From Phenylobacterium haematophilum (GTDB taxonomy: Bacteria; Pseudomonadota; Alphaproteobacteria; Caulobacterales; Caulobacteraceae), in the NCBI RefSeq assembly GCF_014196295.1, contig NZ_JACIDK010000008.1, positions 1 through 64,000 on the forward strand: DNA of 64,000 nucleotides, in the 5' to 3' direction. The position numbers and the translations under genes are program-made. Of the stretch, positions 9,839 through 19,197 are shown piece by piece (within the stretch, counting starts at the first letter, position 1; the number at the start of each line of letters is the position of its first letter). The notes under the pieces were generated by a model. The model ran no database searches. It saw only the letters and a list, made by a program, of their open reading frames with translations, and was not told the origin of the DNA.

Positions 9839-10818
9839 GGCGGCGCCTGACGGTCCGGGACGAGCGCTGGCCGCTGGCCAGCGCTTTCGTGATCGCGCGG
9901 GGAGCCAAGACCGAGGCGCACGTCATCGTCGCCGAGGTCAGCGAAGGCGGCGCAACTGGGCGCGGCGAGGCGACGCCATATGCTCGCTACGGCGAGACCG
10001 TTGAGGGTGAGATCGCGCGGATCGAGGCAGTGCGGGCGGCCTTGGAGGCGGGGTTGACCCGTCAGGCGCTGCAGCACGCGCTCCCGCCTGGGGCGGCTCG
10101 CAACGCTCTCGACTGTGCGCTCTGGGACCTGGAGGCCAAGGTGAGCGGCGTACCCGCCTGGCAGGCGGCGGGGCGACCGCGCCTAGACCCGGTGAAGACC
10201 TGCTACACAATCAGCCTCGACACGCCCGAGGCTATGGCCGACGCCGCGCGGCCGATGGCGCGCCGGCCATTCCTGAAGCTGAAGATCGGCGGGCCGGACG
10301 ACCTGGACCGCGTGGCCGCCGTACGCGCCGCCGCGCCGAAGACCCGGCTGATCGTCGACGGCAACGAGGGGCTGACCTTCGAAGACCTTGTGCGGCTGGC
10401 GCCGGAGTTCGCACGGTTGGACGTCAAGATGATCGAGCAGCCGTTGCATGCCGACGCCGACGAGGCGCTTGAGGGGTGGACCAGCCCCGTCATGCTCTGC
10501 GCCGACGAAAGCCTGCACACACGCCGCGAGTTGGCGACCTGCGCGCGACGCTATGGCGCAATCAACGTCAAGCTGGACAAGGCGGGCGGGCTCACCGAGG
10601 CGCTGGCGGTCGTGGCCGAGGCGCGGGCGCTGGGGCTGGACCTGATGGCAGGCTGCATGGTGGCGACTTCGCTCGCCATGGCGCCGGCGATGATCATCGC
10701 TCAGGGGGCCGAGGTGGCCGACCTCGACGGGCCGTTGCTCTTGGCAAAAGATCGAGAGCCGGGGCTGGCTTTTGACGGTTCGCTGATTTTTCCGCCCACG
10801 CCGGAGCTTTGGGGCTAG
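9835..10818 (+). CDS. Enolase-superfamily dipeptide epimerase / N-acyl amino acid racemase
   Basis: A 327-residue member of the muconate-lactonizing-enzyme group. The catalytic KxK (K148, K150 in FLKLKIGG), metal ligands D175 (VDGNEG), E201 (IEQP) and D224 (ADES), and the KLDKAGG segment on the opposite face are all present. Likely L-Ala-D/L-Glu epimerase (peptidoglycan recycling) or the related N-acetyl-D-Glu racemase DgcA. The sequence alone does not separate these, and no dgcN partner is nearby. It begins at a TTG overlapping the tipN stop by 4 nt (TTGA), so it is probably translationally coupled to tipN. Confidence 0.85.
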   Translation: MRRRLTVRDERWPLASAFVIARGAKTEAHVIVAEVSEGGATGRGEATPYARYGETVEGEIARIEAVRAALEAGLTRQALQHALPPGAARNALDCALWDLEAKVSGVPAWQAAGRPRLDPVKTCYTISLDTPEAMADAARPMARRPFLKLKIGGPDDLDRVAAVRAAAPKTRLIVDGNEGLTFEDLVRLAPEFARLDVKMIEQPLHADADEALEGWTSPVMLCADESLHTRRELATCARRYGAINVKLDKAGGLTEALAVVAEARALGLDLMAGCMVATSLAMAPAMIIAQGAEVADLDGPLLLAKDREPGLAFDGSLIFPPTPELWG

Positions 10819-10857
10819 GCTGTAGTTCCTATATTCTGGCGATGACGTGGGAACGTG

Positions 10858-11289
10858 ATGGCTGACGATAAGGAACGCGCGCACGGGGCCTGGCGGGCCG
10901 CCGAGCGCATAAAGCGCCTCTCAGACCGGTTGGTCGGGATCGGTCCGGTCGGCATCGGCCTGGACGGCGTGCTGGCCTGGGTGCCGGTCGCCGGGACGGC
11001 CTACAGCCTGGGCGCGGGCGGGTTGCTGCTTTATCAGGGCGTGGTGGCGGGGGCATCGCTGCCGACGTTGGCGCGGATGGCAGCATACCTGCTGCTCGAC
11101 TCGGCTGCTTCGGTGCCTCCAGTGATCGGCTGGGCGGTGGATACCCTGTTTCCAGGCCACCTGATGGCGGCCCGGGCGTTGCAAAAGGACATCGAGGCGC
11201 GGCACGGCCCCGCGGACCTGCCGGCGACCTGGTACGGCAAGCCAGGGCGGCGCGCGAAGGCGGTGAGGATCACGCCTGACACGATCTAG
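10858..11289 (+). CDS. DUF4112 domain membrane protein
   Basis: A 143-residue protein of the DUF4112 family, function unknown. The core (RIKRLSDRLVGIGPVGIGLDGVLAWVPVAGTAYSLGAG) shows the conserved Gly/Pro-rich turn followed by hydrophobic helices. A second hydrophobic stretch covers about 75-100 (LARMAAYLLLDSAASVPPVIGW). ATG at 10858 is preferred over the adjacent GTG at 10855. It lies 39 bp after the epimerase and 18 bp before the VOC gene, probably in one transcription unit with both. Confidence 0.8.
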   Translation: MADDKERAHGAWRAAERIKRLSDRLVGIGPVGIGLDGVLAWVPVAGTAYSLGAGGLLLYQGVVAGASLPTLARMAAYLLLDSAASVPPVIGWAVDTLFPGHLMAARALQKDIEARHGPADLPATWYGKPGRRAKAVRITPDTI

Positions 11290-11307
11290 GACGGCGGAGG
11301 CACGGCG

Positions 11308-11676
11308 ATGTTCAAGCACGTGAAGTTCGCGGGACTGCCGGTAAGCGACCAGGATCGGGCGGTCGCGTTCTATCGCGACGTGTTGGGGTTGGTGCTGGCG
11401 GCCGATCAGCGCTACGGCAGCGGATGGCGCTGGATCGAATTCGAAGTGCCGGGCTCGCCGACCAGGATTCTCTTCGAGAGACGTGCGAACGAGGCGCCTG
11501 GCGAACAGCCGAGCCTGATCCTCGTGGTCGAGGACGTCGACGCGGCGTTCGGCGAGCTCAGCGGCCGCGGGGTGACGTTCGATCAGGACCCGATGGATGC
11601 ACCCTGGTCGCCCAAGGAGCGCTACGCCCTGCTGCGTGACAGCGAGGGCAACCTGGTGATGATCGGTTCGGGCTAG
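11308..11676 (+). CDS. VOC family (glyoxalase/bleomycin-resistance-like) protein
   Basis: A 122-residue vicinal-oxygen-chelate fold protein. It opens KHVKFAGLPVSDQDRAVAFYRDVLGL and ends LLRDSEGNLVMIG, the two paired beta-alpha-beta-beta-beta modules of the family. Substrate cannot be read from sequence. GGCGGAGG about 8 nt upstream supports the start. Last gene of the rightward tipN-epimerase-DUF4112 run. The next gene (mutB) converges on it. Confidence 0.85.
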   Translation: MFKHVKFAGLPVSDQDRAVAFYRDVLGLVLAADQRYGSGWRWIEFEVPGSPTRILFERRANEAPGEQPSLILVVEDVDAAFGELSGRGVTFDQDPMDAPWSPKERYALLRDSEGNLVMIGSG

Positions 11677-11782
11677 ATCGCTGCCGGGGCGACGGTCTCT
11701 AGGACCTCGAAGCCCTCGAACTGGGGGTGGACAATGAGCGCCATTCTGCTCCCGATGGGCGCGGCGTTCCAGCGTCGGCGGC

Positions 11783-13933
11783 TCAGACCTTCTCGAGCTG
11801 GGCGTAGCCCATCTGCTCGTTGAGCCGGTCGAGCACCTCGATGGCCGCCTCCGGCACCACCGTGCCTGGGGTGAAGATCGCCGCCACGCCGGCGTCGCGC
11901 AAGGCCTGGAAGTCCTCGGGCGGGATCACCCCGCCGACTACGACCAGGATGTCTGGGCGCCCGAGCTTGGCCAGTTCGTCCTTCAGTTCCGGCACCAAGG
12001 TCAGGTGGCCGGCGGCCAACGAGCTCGCCCCAACCACATGGACGTTTTCGGCGACCGCCTGTGCGGCGGCCTCGGCCGGGGTCTGGAACAGGTTGCCGAT
12101 GTCGACGTCGAAGCCGAGGTCGGCGAAGCCCGAGGCGATCACCTTCTGGCCGCGGTCGTGGCCGTCCTGGCCCATCTTGGCGATCATCACCCGCGGCTTG
12201 CGGCCGTCGGCCTGGCGGAAGGCTTCGGTCATGGCCTTGGCGCGCTGAGCCTGCGGCGTGACGCCCGACTCGCGCAGATACACGCCGGTGACGGCGGACG
12301 CCTCGGCGGCGTGGCGGCCGAACACCTTTTCGAGCGCCAGGCTGATCTCGCCGACCGTCGCCTTGGCGCGGGCCGCGTTGACCGACAGTTCGAGCAGGTT
12401 GCCGTTGCCCGCTGCGCCGCTGGTAAGGGCGTCGAGGGCGGCTTCGACGGCGAGCGGATCGCGTTCGGCGCGCAGCCGCTGCAGCTTTTCGAGCTGGCGC
12501 GCGCGCACGGCGGTGTTGTCGACCTTGAGCACAGGGATCTCGTCGGCGACTTCGGGCTTGTAGCGGTTGACGCCGACGACGCTCTGGCGACCCGCGTCAA
12601 TGCGGGCCTGGGTGCGGGCGCTGGCTTCCTCGATGCGGCGCTTGGGCAGGCCGTCCTCGATGGCCTTGGCCATTCCGCCCAGGGCTTCGACCTCGGCGAT
12701 GTGCTCAAGGGCGCGGGCGGCGAGGTCGGCGGTCAGGCGCTCGACGTAGTAGGAGCCGCCCCAGGGGTCGACGACGCGGGTCTGGCCGCTCTCAAGTTGC
12801 AGGAAAAGCTGGGTGTTGCGGGCGATCCGGGCCGAGAAGTCGGTCGGCAGGGCCAGGGCTTCGTCGAGCGAGTTGGTGTGCAGGCTCTGGGTCTGGCCGC
12901 CGGTGGCGGCGATCGCCTCCACCAGGGTGCGGGGGACGTTGTTGTAGACGTCGTGGGCCGCGAGGCTCCAGCCGCTGGTCTGGGTGTGGGCGCGCAGGGA
13001 CAACGAACGAGAGTCCTTGGGGTCGAACTCGTCCTTCATCAGCTTGGCCCACAGAAGGCGGCCAGCACGCTGCTTGGCGATCTCCATGAAGGCGTTCATG
13101 CCGGCGTTCCAGAAGAACGACAGGCGCGGCGCAAACTGGTCGACGGTCATCCCGGCGGCGACGCCGGCGCGAACGTATTCGATACCGTCGGCCAGGGTGT
13201 AAGCCAGCTCCAGGTCCAGCGTCGCGCCGGCTTCCTGGATGTGATAGCCGCTGATCGAAATCGAGTTGAACTTCGGCATTTCGCGCGAAGTATATGAAAA
13301 GATGTCCGAAATGATCCGCATCGAGGGCGATGGCGGATAGATGTAGGTGTTCCGAACCAGGAACTCCTTGAGGATGTCGTTCTGGATCGTGCCCGATAGC
13401 TTCGCGTGGGGCACGCCCTGTTCCTCGGCGGCCACGATATAGAGCGCCAGGATCGGCAGCACCGCGCCGTTCATGGTCATCGAGACGCTCATCTTGTCGA
13501 GCGGGATCCCGTCGAACAGCGTCCGCATGTCGAGGATCGAGTCGATGGCGACGCCCGCCATGCCGACGTCGCCCTTCACCCGTGGGTGGTCGCTGTCGTA
13601 GCCGCGGTGGGTGGCGAGGTCGAAGGCGACCGACAGGCCCATCTGCCCGGCAGCCAGGTTTCGCTGGTAGAAGGCGTTGGAGTCCTCGGCCGTGGAGAAG
13701 CCCGCATACTGACGGATCGTCCACGGGTTGGTCAGGTACATAGTCGGATAGGGACCGCGCACGAACGGCGCGAGGCCGGGATAGCCGGTGGTCAGACCCG
13801 CGATGTCGGCTGGCCCGTAGGCCGGGCGCACGGCGATGCCTTCCGGCGTCTCCCAAGCGTCGCCGACGGCGAGCGCCGCTGCGGCGCCCTCGGCGTCGAA
13901 GGGCAAGGCGGCGAAATCGGGGAACTGGCTCAT
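11783..13933 (-). CDS. mutB: Methylmalonyl-CoA mutase large subunit
   Basis: Interconverts (R)-methylmalonyl-CoA and succinyl-CoA using adenosylcobalamin, in propionate and odd-chain/branched amino acid catabolism. The 716-residue length is typical of the large (alpha) chain. The C-terminal cobalamin domain carries DGHDRG (590-595), the DxHxxG motif with axial ligand H592. The barrel has family segments such as [17 protein letters not shown] and [17 protein letters not shown] overlaps the small-subunit stop by 4 nt (ATGA). No epimerase or MeaB chaperone gene was seen within the window. Confidence 0.97.
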   Translation of the reverse strand: MSQFPDFAALPFDAEGAAAALAVGDAWETPEGIAVRPAYGPADIAGLTTGYPGLAPFVRGPYPTMYLTNPWTIRQYAGFSTAEDSNAFYQRNLAAGQMGLSVAFDLATHRGYDSDHPRVKGDVGMAGVAIDSILDMRTLFDGIPLDKMSVSMTMNGAVLPILALYIVAAEEQGVPHAKLSGTIQNDILKEFLVRNTYIYPPSPSMRIISDIFSYTSREMPKFNSISISGYHIQEAGATLDLELAYTLADGIEYVRAGVAAGMTVDQFAPRLSFFWNAGMNAFMEIAKQRAGRLLWAKLMKDEFDPKDSRSLSLRAHTQTSGWSLAAHDVYNNVPRTLVEAIAATGGQTQSLHTNSLDEALALPTDFSARIARNTQLFLQLESGQTRVVDPWGGSYYVERLTADLAARALEHIAEVEALGGMAKAIEDGLPKRRIEEASARTQARIDAGRQSVVGVNRYKPEVADEIPVLKVDNTAVRARQLEKLQRLRAERDPLAVEAALDALTSGAAGNGNLLELSVNAARAKATVGEISLALEKVFGRHAAEASAVTGVYLRESGVTPQAQRAKAMTEAFRQADGRKPRVMIAKMGQDGHDRGQKVIASGFADLGFDVDIGNLFQTPAEAAAQAVAENVHVVGASSLAAGHLTLVPELKDELAKLGRPDILVVVGGVIPPEDFQALRDAGVAAIFTPGTVVPEAAIEVLDRLNEQMGYAQLEKV

Positions 13934-15360
13934 CTGGCGGCCTCATGCGGCGCGGCGATACGGATGGGGGCGAGCGGCGGGCAGCGGCCGTCGGGGCCGG
14001 GCAGCCTCGGCGAGGGGGCTTCGACCGCGACCGGCTGGTGGCGTTCGACCTCGACCGGCGCGTCCTGGGTCGGCGGGAACGCGGTGACGCCGACGATCTT
14101 CGGCGCGCCTGCGGCGTCGCGGGCCTCGCGCACGGCGGCGACCTGAGCGGCGACGTGGCCCGACGCCAGGGCGGCGATCAGTCCGCCTTGGGCCTCGATC
14201 GCCTGGAACTGGGCCCAGGCGGCGCGGGACATCTCGTCTGTCAGCGCTTCGACGTAGCCGGAGCCGGCGGCCGGATCGGCCACGCGGCCGAGGTGGGCTT
14301 CTTCCATCAGCACCAGCTGGGCGTTGCGGCTCTGGCGGCGGGCGAACGCCGTCGGCAGGCCGATGGCGTCGGTGAACGCGCCGAGCACGACGGCGTCGGC
14401 GCCGCCGACCGCCGCGCCGAACCCGGCCGAGGTCAGCCGCAGCATGTTGGTCCAGGGATCCTGCACCGCGAGCATGCGCTGCGAAGAGCGGGCTTCGATG
14501 CGGGCGGGGGCGGAGACGCCGCAGGCTTTGGTCAGCTGGCCCCAGATCACGCGGGCGGCGCGGAGCTTGGCGATCGTGGCGAAGTAGTCGGCGTCGGCGG
14601 AGAGGCCGAGATGGATGCCGACGAACGCCTGATCCATGCCTGCGCCGGCGCGCACCAGCGCCTTGGCGTAGGCGAGCGCCGAGGCCAGCATGAAGGCCAG
14701 TTCGCCGGCCTCGCCGCCGCCGGCCTCGTGGACGGCGCGGCCGGAGGCCAGGAATAGGCCGGCCTTGGGGTAGGATTCGGCCAGCCGCGCGCCGACCGTG
14801 GCCGCTGAGACCAGGTGGCTTTCGATCGGTCCGGGGCTTTCGCCCGCCTGCGCGAAGGCGTTGAGCGGATCCATGTGGAAGAGCAGCAGCGCCGTGGGCG
14901 AGCCCTTGGCGGCGGAAGCCAACCAGTCGGCCGCCTTCGGTCCGAGGAACCCGGCGTCCAGCGCCACTGGCGCCAGTTCCAGCAGCACGCCGTCCAGTAC
15001 GCGGGCCAAGTCGGCGGCCGAACCGACGGCGACGCCGTGATCCCCTGTCGGGTCTATGCGTAGCAGCCCCGACGCCGCGCCGCCCTCAAGGTCGGCCAAC
15101 AGGTCGGTGCGAGCCCGCGCCGGATCGGGATGCGCCACGGCCGCGCGCAGGTCCCAGGGCCGATCGGCGTCGTGCGGCCGCGGCATGAATCTGGCTCCGC
15201 CAGCTGCCGCCTCATAGAGCGGAGCGATGGGCAGACCCTCAAGCGTGGTGCGCTGAAGGCTCTCGAAGGGAGCATCCTTCAGGGTCTTTTCCACCAGGGC
15301 GCGCCAGTCGGCGGCGGTGGCGGGCGGGAAGGCGCCGGAAGCGATGGAAGTGTCGGTCAT
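13930..15360 (-). CDS. mutA: Methylmalonyl-CoA mutase small subunit
   Basis: Non-catalytic beta chain partner of MutB. The 476 residues keep the TIM-barrel region (e.g. [24 protein letters not shown], the counterpart of the large-chain barrel). Beyond it is only a short tail without a DxHxxG cobalamin motif, so this chain is shorter than the ~620-residue small chains that keep an inactive B12 domain. First gene of the two-gene leftward operon, coupled to mutB by ATGA. Its promoter shares the 134-bp divergent region with the nitronate monooxygenase gene. Confidence 0.92.
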   Translation of the reverse strand: MTDTSIASGAFPPATAADWRALVEKTLKDAPFESLQRTTLEGLPIAPLYEAAAGGARFMPRPHDADRPWDLRAAVAHPDPARARTDLLADLEGGAASGLLRIDPTGDHGVAVGSAADLARVLDGVLLELAPVALDAGFLGPKAADWLASAAKGSPTALLLFHMDPLNAFAQAGESPGPIESHLVSAATVGARLAESYPKAGLFLASGRAVHEAGGGEAGELAFMLASALAYAKALVRAGAGMDQAFVGIHLGLSADADYFATIAKLRAARVIWGQLTKACGVSAPARIEARSSQRMLAVQDPWTNMLRLTSAGFGAAVGGADAVVLGAFTDAIGLPTAFARRQSRNAQLVLMEEAHLGRVADPAAGSGYVEALTDEMSRAAWAQFQAIEAQGGLIAALASGHVAAQVAAVREARDAAGAPKIVGVTAFPPTQDAPVEVERHQPVAVEAPSPRLPGPDGRCPPLAPIRIAAPHEAAR

Positions 15361-15494
15361 CAGCCTGTCATTGCGACCTGTCGAACCGACGCGTCAAGTT
15401 CACGCGAGGTCATGCGGCGGCGGTGCTTGCGTGTCGCGATTTTTTGTGTGTACGCTGTAAAAATTAGATCGACCCATCTCATAAGGACGACTCC

Positions 15495-16502
15495 ATGGCC
15501 TTGCCCCCCATTCTCGCAGAGCGGCTGCGCATTCCGGTGATCGGTTCGCCGCTGTTCATCATTTCCGGCCCGGAGCTGGTGATCGCGCAGTGCAAGGCAG
15601 GGATCGTCGGTTCGTTCCCGGCGCTGAACGCGCGTCCAGCGAGCCAACTCGACGAATGGCTGGCGCAGATCACCGAGGAGTTGGCTGACTGGGATCGCAA
15701 GAACCCGGACCGCCCGTCAGCGCCGTTCGCGATGAACCAGATCGTCCACAAGACCAACGACCGCCTTGAGCACGATGTCGAGATGGCCGTGAAGTATAAG
15801 GTTCCGGTGACCATCACCTCGCTCGGCGCGCGCGAAGACGTGAACCAGGCGATCCACTCCTACGGGGGCGTCGTGCTGCACGACGTCATCAACGACCGCT
15901 TCGCCCGCAAGGCGGTCGAGAAGGGCGCCGATGGCCTGATCCCCGTGGCGGCCGGCGCCGGCGGTCACGCAGGGCACCTGTCGCCGTTCGCGCTGGTGCA
16001 GGAACTGCGCGAGTGGTTCGACGGACCGATCGCGCTGTCGGGTTCGATCGCCAATGGCGCGGCGATCCTTGGGGCGCAGGCCATGGGCGCGGACCTGGCC
16101 TACATCGGCTCGGCCTTCATCGCGACCAAGGAAGCCAACGCCCAGCAGGGCTACAAGGACATGATCGTGGCCAGCAGCGGGGACGACATCGTTTACTCGA
16201 ACCTGTTCACCGGCGTGCACGGCAACTATCTGCGCCCGTCGATCGAGGCGGCCGGCCTGGATCCGGACAACCTGCCGCAATCGGATCCGTCGAAGATGAG
16301 CTTCGGCTCGGGCGGCAACCAGAAGGCCAAGGCCTGGAAGGACATCTGGGGCTGCGGTCAGGGCATTGGCGCGATCAAGGACATCCCCAGCGCCGGCGAC
16401 ATGATCGACCGCCTGGCGGCCGAGTACGAAGCGGCCAAGGCCGCGCTGGCGGCGAAGACCTCGCTGACCCGCGGCAGCGCCCTGGCCATGGCGGCCGAGT
16501 AG
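15495..16502 (+). CDS. Nitronate monooxygenase (2-nitropropane dioxygenase family)
   Basis: FMN-dependent TIM-barrel enzyme of 335 residues that oxidises alkyl nitronates. Motifs include RLRIPVIGSPLFIISGPELV at the N-terminus, the GAGGHAG flavin/phosphate loop (VAAGAGGHAGHLSPF) and LSGSIANGAAILGAQAMGADLAYIGSAF. AAGGACGA lies at good spacing before the ATG. A perfect hairpin follows the stop. Divergent from the methylmalonyl-CoA mutase operon. Physiological substrate not deducible. Confidence 0.92.
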   Translation: MALPPILAERLRIPVIGSPLFIISGPELVIAQCKAGIVGSFPALNARPASQLDEWLAQITEELADWDRKNPDRPSAPFAMNQIVHKTNDRLEHDVEMAVKYKVPVTITSLGAREDVNQAIHSYGGVVLHDVINDRFARKAVEKGADGLIPVAAGAGGHAGHLSPFALVQELREWFDGPIALSGSIANGAAILGAQAMGADLAYIGSAFIATKEANAQQGYKDMIVASSGDDIVYSNLFTGVHGNYLRPSIEAAGLDPDNLPQSDPSKMSFGSGGNQKAKAWKDIWGCGQGIGAIKDIPSAGDMIDRLAAEYEAAKAALAAKTSLTRGSALAMAAE

Positions 16503-16515
16503 CTCCCAAACGAAA

Positions 16516-16543
16516 GCGGCGGGAAGGTTTCCCTTCCCGCCGC
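16516..16543. terminator. Bidirectional hairpin terminator
   Basis: A perfect 12-bp stem (GCGGCGGGAAGG at 16516-16527, CCTTCCCGCCGC at 16532-16543) with a 4-nt loop lies between the convergent nitronate monooxygenase and flagellin genes. On the minus strand it is followed by a T-rich stretch (TTTCGTTT), so it best fits termination of flagellin mRNA. Confidence 0.75.
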
Positions 16544-16572
16544 CGTCGTTGAACGCAGAGCGTTCGTCAGAC

Positions 16573-17406
16573 CTATCGGAACAGTCCGAGCAGGGTGCTC
16601 GACGACTGGTTGGCGATGCTGAGGGCCTGCACGCCAAGCTGTTGCTTGGTCTGCAGCGCCTGCAGTTTCGCACTTTCCTTCGCCAGGTCGGCGTCGACCA
16701 GGTTGCCGACACCGGCGTCCAGGGTGTCCTGGAGCTTCATGACGTTGGTCATGTGGGTGTCGAGCGCCTTGGCGCCGGTGCCGAGCTTCGAGAGGGCCGA
16801 GGAGATGTCCTGAATGGCATCTTCCACTTCCTTCACGTCCGCCGAGTTAACCGTGCCGGTCAGCGAGGTCAGCGTCGCGGCGATCTTGGCGTTCGACTTC
16901 GACAGGTCGACGTGGTCGATGTCGATGGTCGCGGTGGCGTCGGCGTTGGCGATCGCCTTGATGCTCGAGCTGTTGACCGAGGGGCGCGAGATCAGGTTGA
17001 CGCCGTCGAAGGTGGCGTTGTTTGCGATCGTGTCGATCTGATCGCGCAGCGAGGTGTACTCATCGCTGAGCGCCTGCTTGGAGGCGGTCGACAGGCCCGC
17101 TTCAGTCGCCGCCAGGACCTTTTCCTTCATCTGGACGAGAATGTCCGAGATGGCGGTGCCGGCCGACATAGCGACGTCAGCCACCGACTGGCCGCGTTGC
17201 AGCGACGAGATGACCGAATTGAGCGAGGCGGATTCGGCGCGCTGGTTCTGGGCGATGGCCCAGATGGCGCCGTTGTCCTTGGCGGTGGCGATCTTCTGAC
17301 CGGTGTTGATCCGGTTTTGAACGGTGCCAAGGTCCTTGTTGGTGGCGTTCAGATTTTGGAGCGCGATCATCGCGCCCTTGTTCGTGTTGACCGAATTCAG
17401 CGACAT
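16573..17406 (-). CDS. Flagellin
   Basis: Structural subunit of the flagellar filament, secreted through the flagellar export apparatus. At 277 residues it is a compact Caulobacter-type flagellin with only the D0/D1 helices. The N-terminus has SLNSVNTNKGAMIALQNLN and QNRINTGQKIATAKDNGAIWAIAQ; the C-terminus ends with the helix closing on SSTLLGLFR. AAAAGGAA precedes the ATG. No other flagellar gene is present in this window, so it is an isolated flagellin locus. A sigma-54 promoter and possible FlbD sites lie upstream. Confidence 0.96.
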   Translation of the reverse strand: MSLNSVNTNKGAMIALQNLNATNKDLGTVQNRINTGQKIATAKDNGAIWAIAQNQRAESASLNSVISSLQRGQSVADVAMSAGTAISDILVQMKEKVLAATEAGLSTASKQALSDEYTSLRDQIDTIANNATFDGVNLISRPSVNSSSIKAIANADATATIDIDHVDLSKSNAKIAATLTSLTGTVNSADVKEVEDAIQDISSALSKLGTGAKALDTHMTNVMKLQDTLDAGVGNLVDADLAKESAKLQALQTKQQLGVQALSIANQSSSTLLGLFR

Positions 17407-17477
17407 ACACGTGTTTCCTTTTCTCGGAGACCGACGTCATTTTGACTGCCGGAGGCGTTTTGCCTGCGAGACTCCTG

Positions 17478-17493
17478 AGCAAGGGGCGGGCCA
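17478..17493 (-). promoter_or_regulatory. Sigma-54 promoter of the flagellin gene
   Basis: Read on the minus strand, TGGCCCG-CCCC-TTGCT matches the consensus TGGCACG-N4-TTGCW at all but one position, with the -24 GG and -12 GC correctly spaced. Predicted transcription start is near 17467, giving a ~60-nt leader to the flagellin ATG. This is the expected class of promoter for late flagellar genes. Confidence 0.85.
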
Positions 17494-17597
17494 ATTCAGG
17501 CCGTTAACCTCTTTTCGTTGATGCGCTTGAGCTTTTTCGGCGACCGCCGTTCGTTGCGGATGTTTCGAGCGGGGTGCGACCTGTCGAATACGGTAAA

Positions 17598-17626
17598 TTT
17601 TGCCGTCCGCGCGCGGCAAAAACTGC
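17598..17626 (-). promoter_or_regulatory. Possible FlbD (ftr-like) enhancer sites
   Basis: Perfect 8-bp inverted arms TTTTGCCG (17598-17605) and CGGCAAAA (17614-17621), the latter continuing as CGGCAAAAACTGC. They lie about 130-160 bp upstream of the predicted sigma-54 start. Position and CGGCAAAA core resemble the ftr enhancers bound by FlbD in Caulobacter. The palindrome is seen; the regulator is inferred. The rest of the 370-bp gap (17407-17776) holds only the sigma-54 promoter and the symporter leader; no gene is seen in it. Confidence 0.5.
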
Positions 17627-17776
17627 TCGCCAGGGTGGGCAGGATCTGCCGATCGGCGCCAGGGGTGCAGTCGATCTGACCGTCGTCAGCTTTTCTAACG
17701 ACACAAAAAGCTCAAACCGCTGGCGTGGGGACAGAGCCCCGACCATGCTCCGCGCGACTTTCAGTAGGAGCTTTCC

Positions 17777-19129
17777 ATGGCGCAGGCGCGCAAACGCGGC
17801 GGCATCTTCGCTTCATTCGGGTTCCAGGTCCTGGCCGGCATGGCGCTCGGCTTGGGGCTGGGCCTGTTGGCGCGTGAACTGGGCTCCGAGGTCGGGCAGG
17901 CGGGGCATGGATTATCCGAGGCCCTGCGCCTGGCCGGGTCCACCTTCGTCCAGCTGCTGCGCGTGCTGGTGCCGCCGTTGGTGTTCACGGCTATCGTCGC
18001 CAGCATCGCCAACCTGCGCCAGCTACAGAACGCCGCCGCCCTGGTCTGGCGCACCCTGCTGTGGTTCGCCGCGACGGCGCTGATCGCGGTCAGCATCGGC
18101 ATCGTCCTGGGCCTGGTGCTGAAGCCGGGACTGAACACCAGCGTGGCGGCGGCCGCAGCCGAGATTCCGCACACCAGCGGCTCGTGGCTCGACTTCCTGA
18201 CCGGCCTCGTGCCGTCGAACATGCTGGGCCTGGCGGCCGCCACGACCCTGACGGACGACGGCGCCAAGACGTCGCTGTCGTTCAACGTGCTGCAGATCGT
18301 GGTCATCTCGCTGGTCACGGGAATCGCGGCGCTGAGGTCGGGCGCGGCGGCCGAGCCGTTTCTGGCGTTCAACGCCTCCGCGCTGGCCATCGTGCGCAAG
18401 ATCCTCTGGTGGGTGATCCGGCTGACCCCGATCGGCACCATCGGGCTATTCGGCAACGCGGTGGCCCACTACGGTTGGGACGCGCTGGCCCAGCTCGGAG
18501 CCTTCGCTCTGGCGGTATATGCCGGGCTCGGCCTAGTGCTGTTCGTGGTCTATCCGATCCTGCTCGCGGCCAATGGCTTGAACCCGCTCAAGTTCTTCGC
18601 CGGCGCGTGGCCGGCGATCCAGCTCGGCTTCGTCTCGCGCTCGTCGATCGGAACCCTGCCGGTCACCCAGACCGTGACTGAGAGCGCGCTGGGCGTGCCG
18701 CGGCCGTATGCGGCGTTTGCGGTCCCTCTCGGGGCGACGACCAAGATGGATGGCTGCGCAGCGATCTATCCGGCCGTGGCGGCCATCTTCGTCGCTCAGT
18801 TCTACAACGTGCCACTGGCGGTCAGCGATTACTTCCTGATCGTGTTCGTCTCGGTGATCGGGTCGGCGGCGACGGCCGGCCTGACCGGAGCGGTTGTGAT
18901 GCTGACCCTGACGCTCTCGACCCTGGGACTGCCGCTTGAAGGCGTGGGGCTGCTGCTGGCCATCGATCCGATCCTCGACATGGGCCGGACTGCGACGAAC
19001 GTGGCGGGACAGGCGCTGGTCCCGACCCTGGTTGCCAAGCAGCAGGGGATGCTCGACATGGACGTTTACAACGCCGCGTCGGGCGACCTGCCGACCGAGC
19101 CGGACGAAACGACGCAGCGCGCGGCCTGA
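17777..19129 (+). CDS. Dicarboxylate/amino acid:cation symporter (DAACS family)
   Basis: Inner-membrane secondary transporter of 450 residues, GltP/DctA type. It has eight or so hydrophobic helices plus the re-entrant hairpin segment with the Ser-rich motif SRSSIGTLPV. The conserved transport-domain segment GATTKMDGCAA replaces the more usual GATINMDG, and DPILDMGRTATNVAG follows in helix 8. Substrate is probably a C4-dicarboxylate or acidic amino acid; the T-K in place of I-N makes this uncertain. GTAGGAG precedes the ATG. Confidence 0.9.
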   Translation: MAQARKRGGIFASFGFQVLAGMALGLGLGLLARELGSEVGQAGHGLSEALRLAGSTFVQLLRVLVPPLVFTAIVASIANLRQLQNAAALVWRTLLWFAATALIAVSIGIVLGLVLKPGLNTSVAAAAAEIPHTSGSWLDFLTGLVPSNMLGLAAATTLTDDGAKTSLSFNVLQIVVISLVTGIAALRSGAAAEPFLAFNASALAIVRKILWWVIRLTPIGTIGLFGNAVAHYGWDALAQLGAFALAVYAGLGLVLFVVYPILLAANGLNPLKFFAGAWPAIQLGFVSRSSIGTLPVTQTVTESALGVPRPYAAFAVPLGATTKMDGCAAIYPAVAAIFVAQFYNVPLAVSDYFLIVFVSVIGSAATAGLTGAVVMLTLTLSTLGLPLEGVGLLLAIDPILDMGRTATNVAGQALVPTLVAKQQGMLDMDVYNAASGDLPTEPDETTQRAA

Positions 19130-19197
19130 GGTCGATCGCCGGCTGTCCAGCCGCGGATTCCGGTCCTAGGATCGGACGCGTCACGGGCGGAGGGCTT

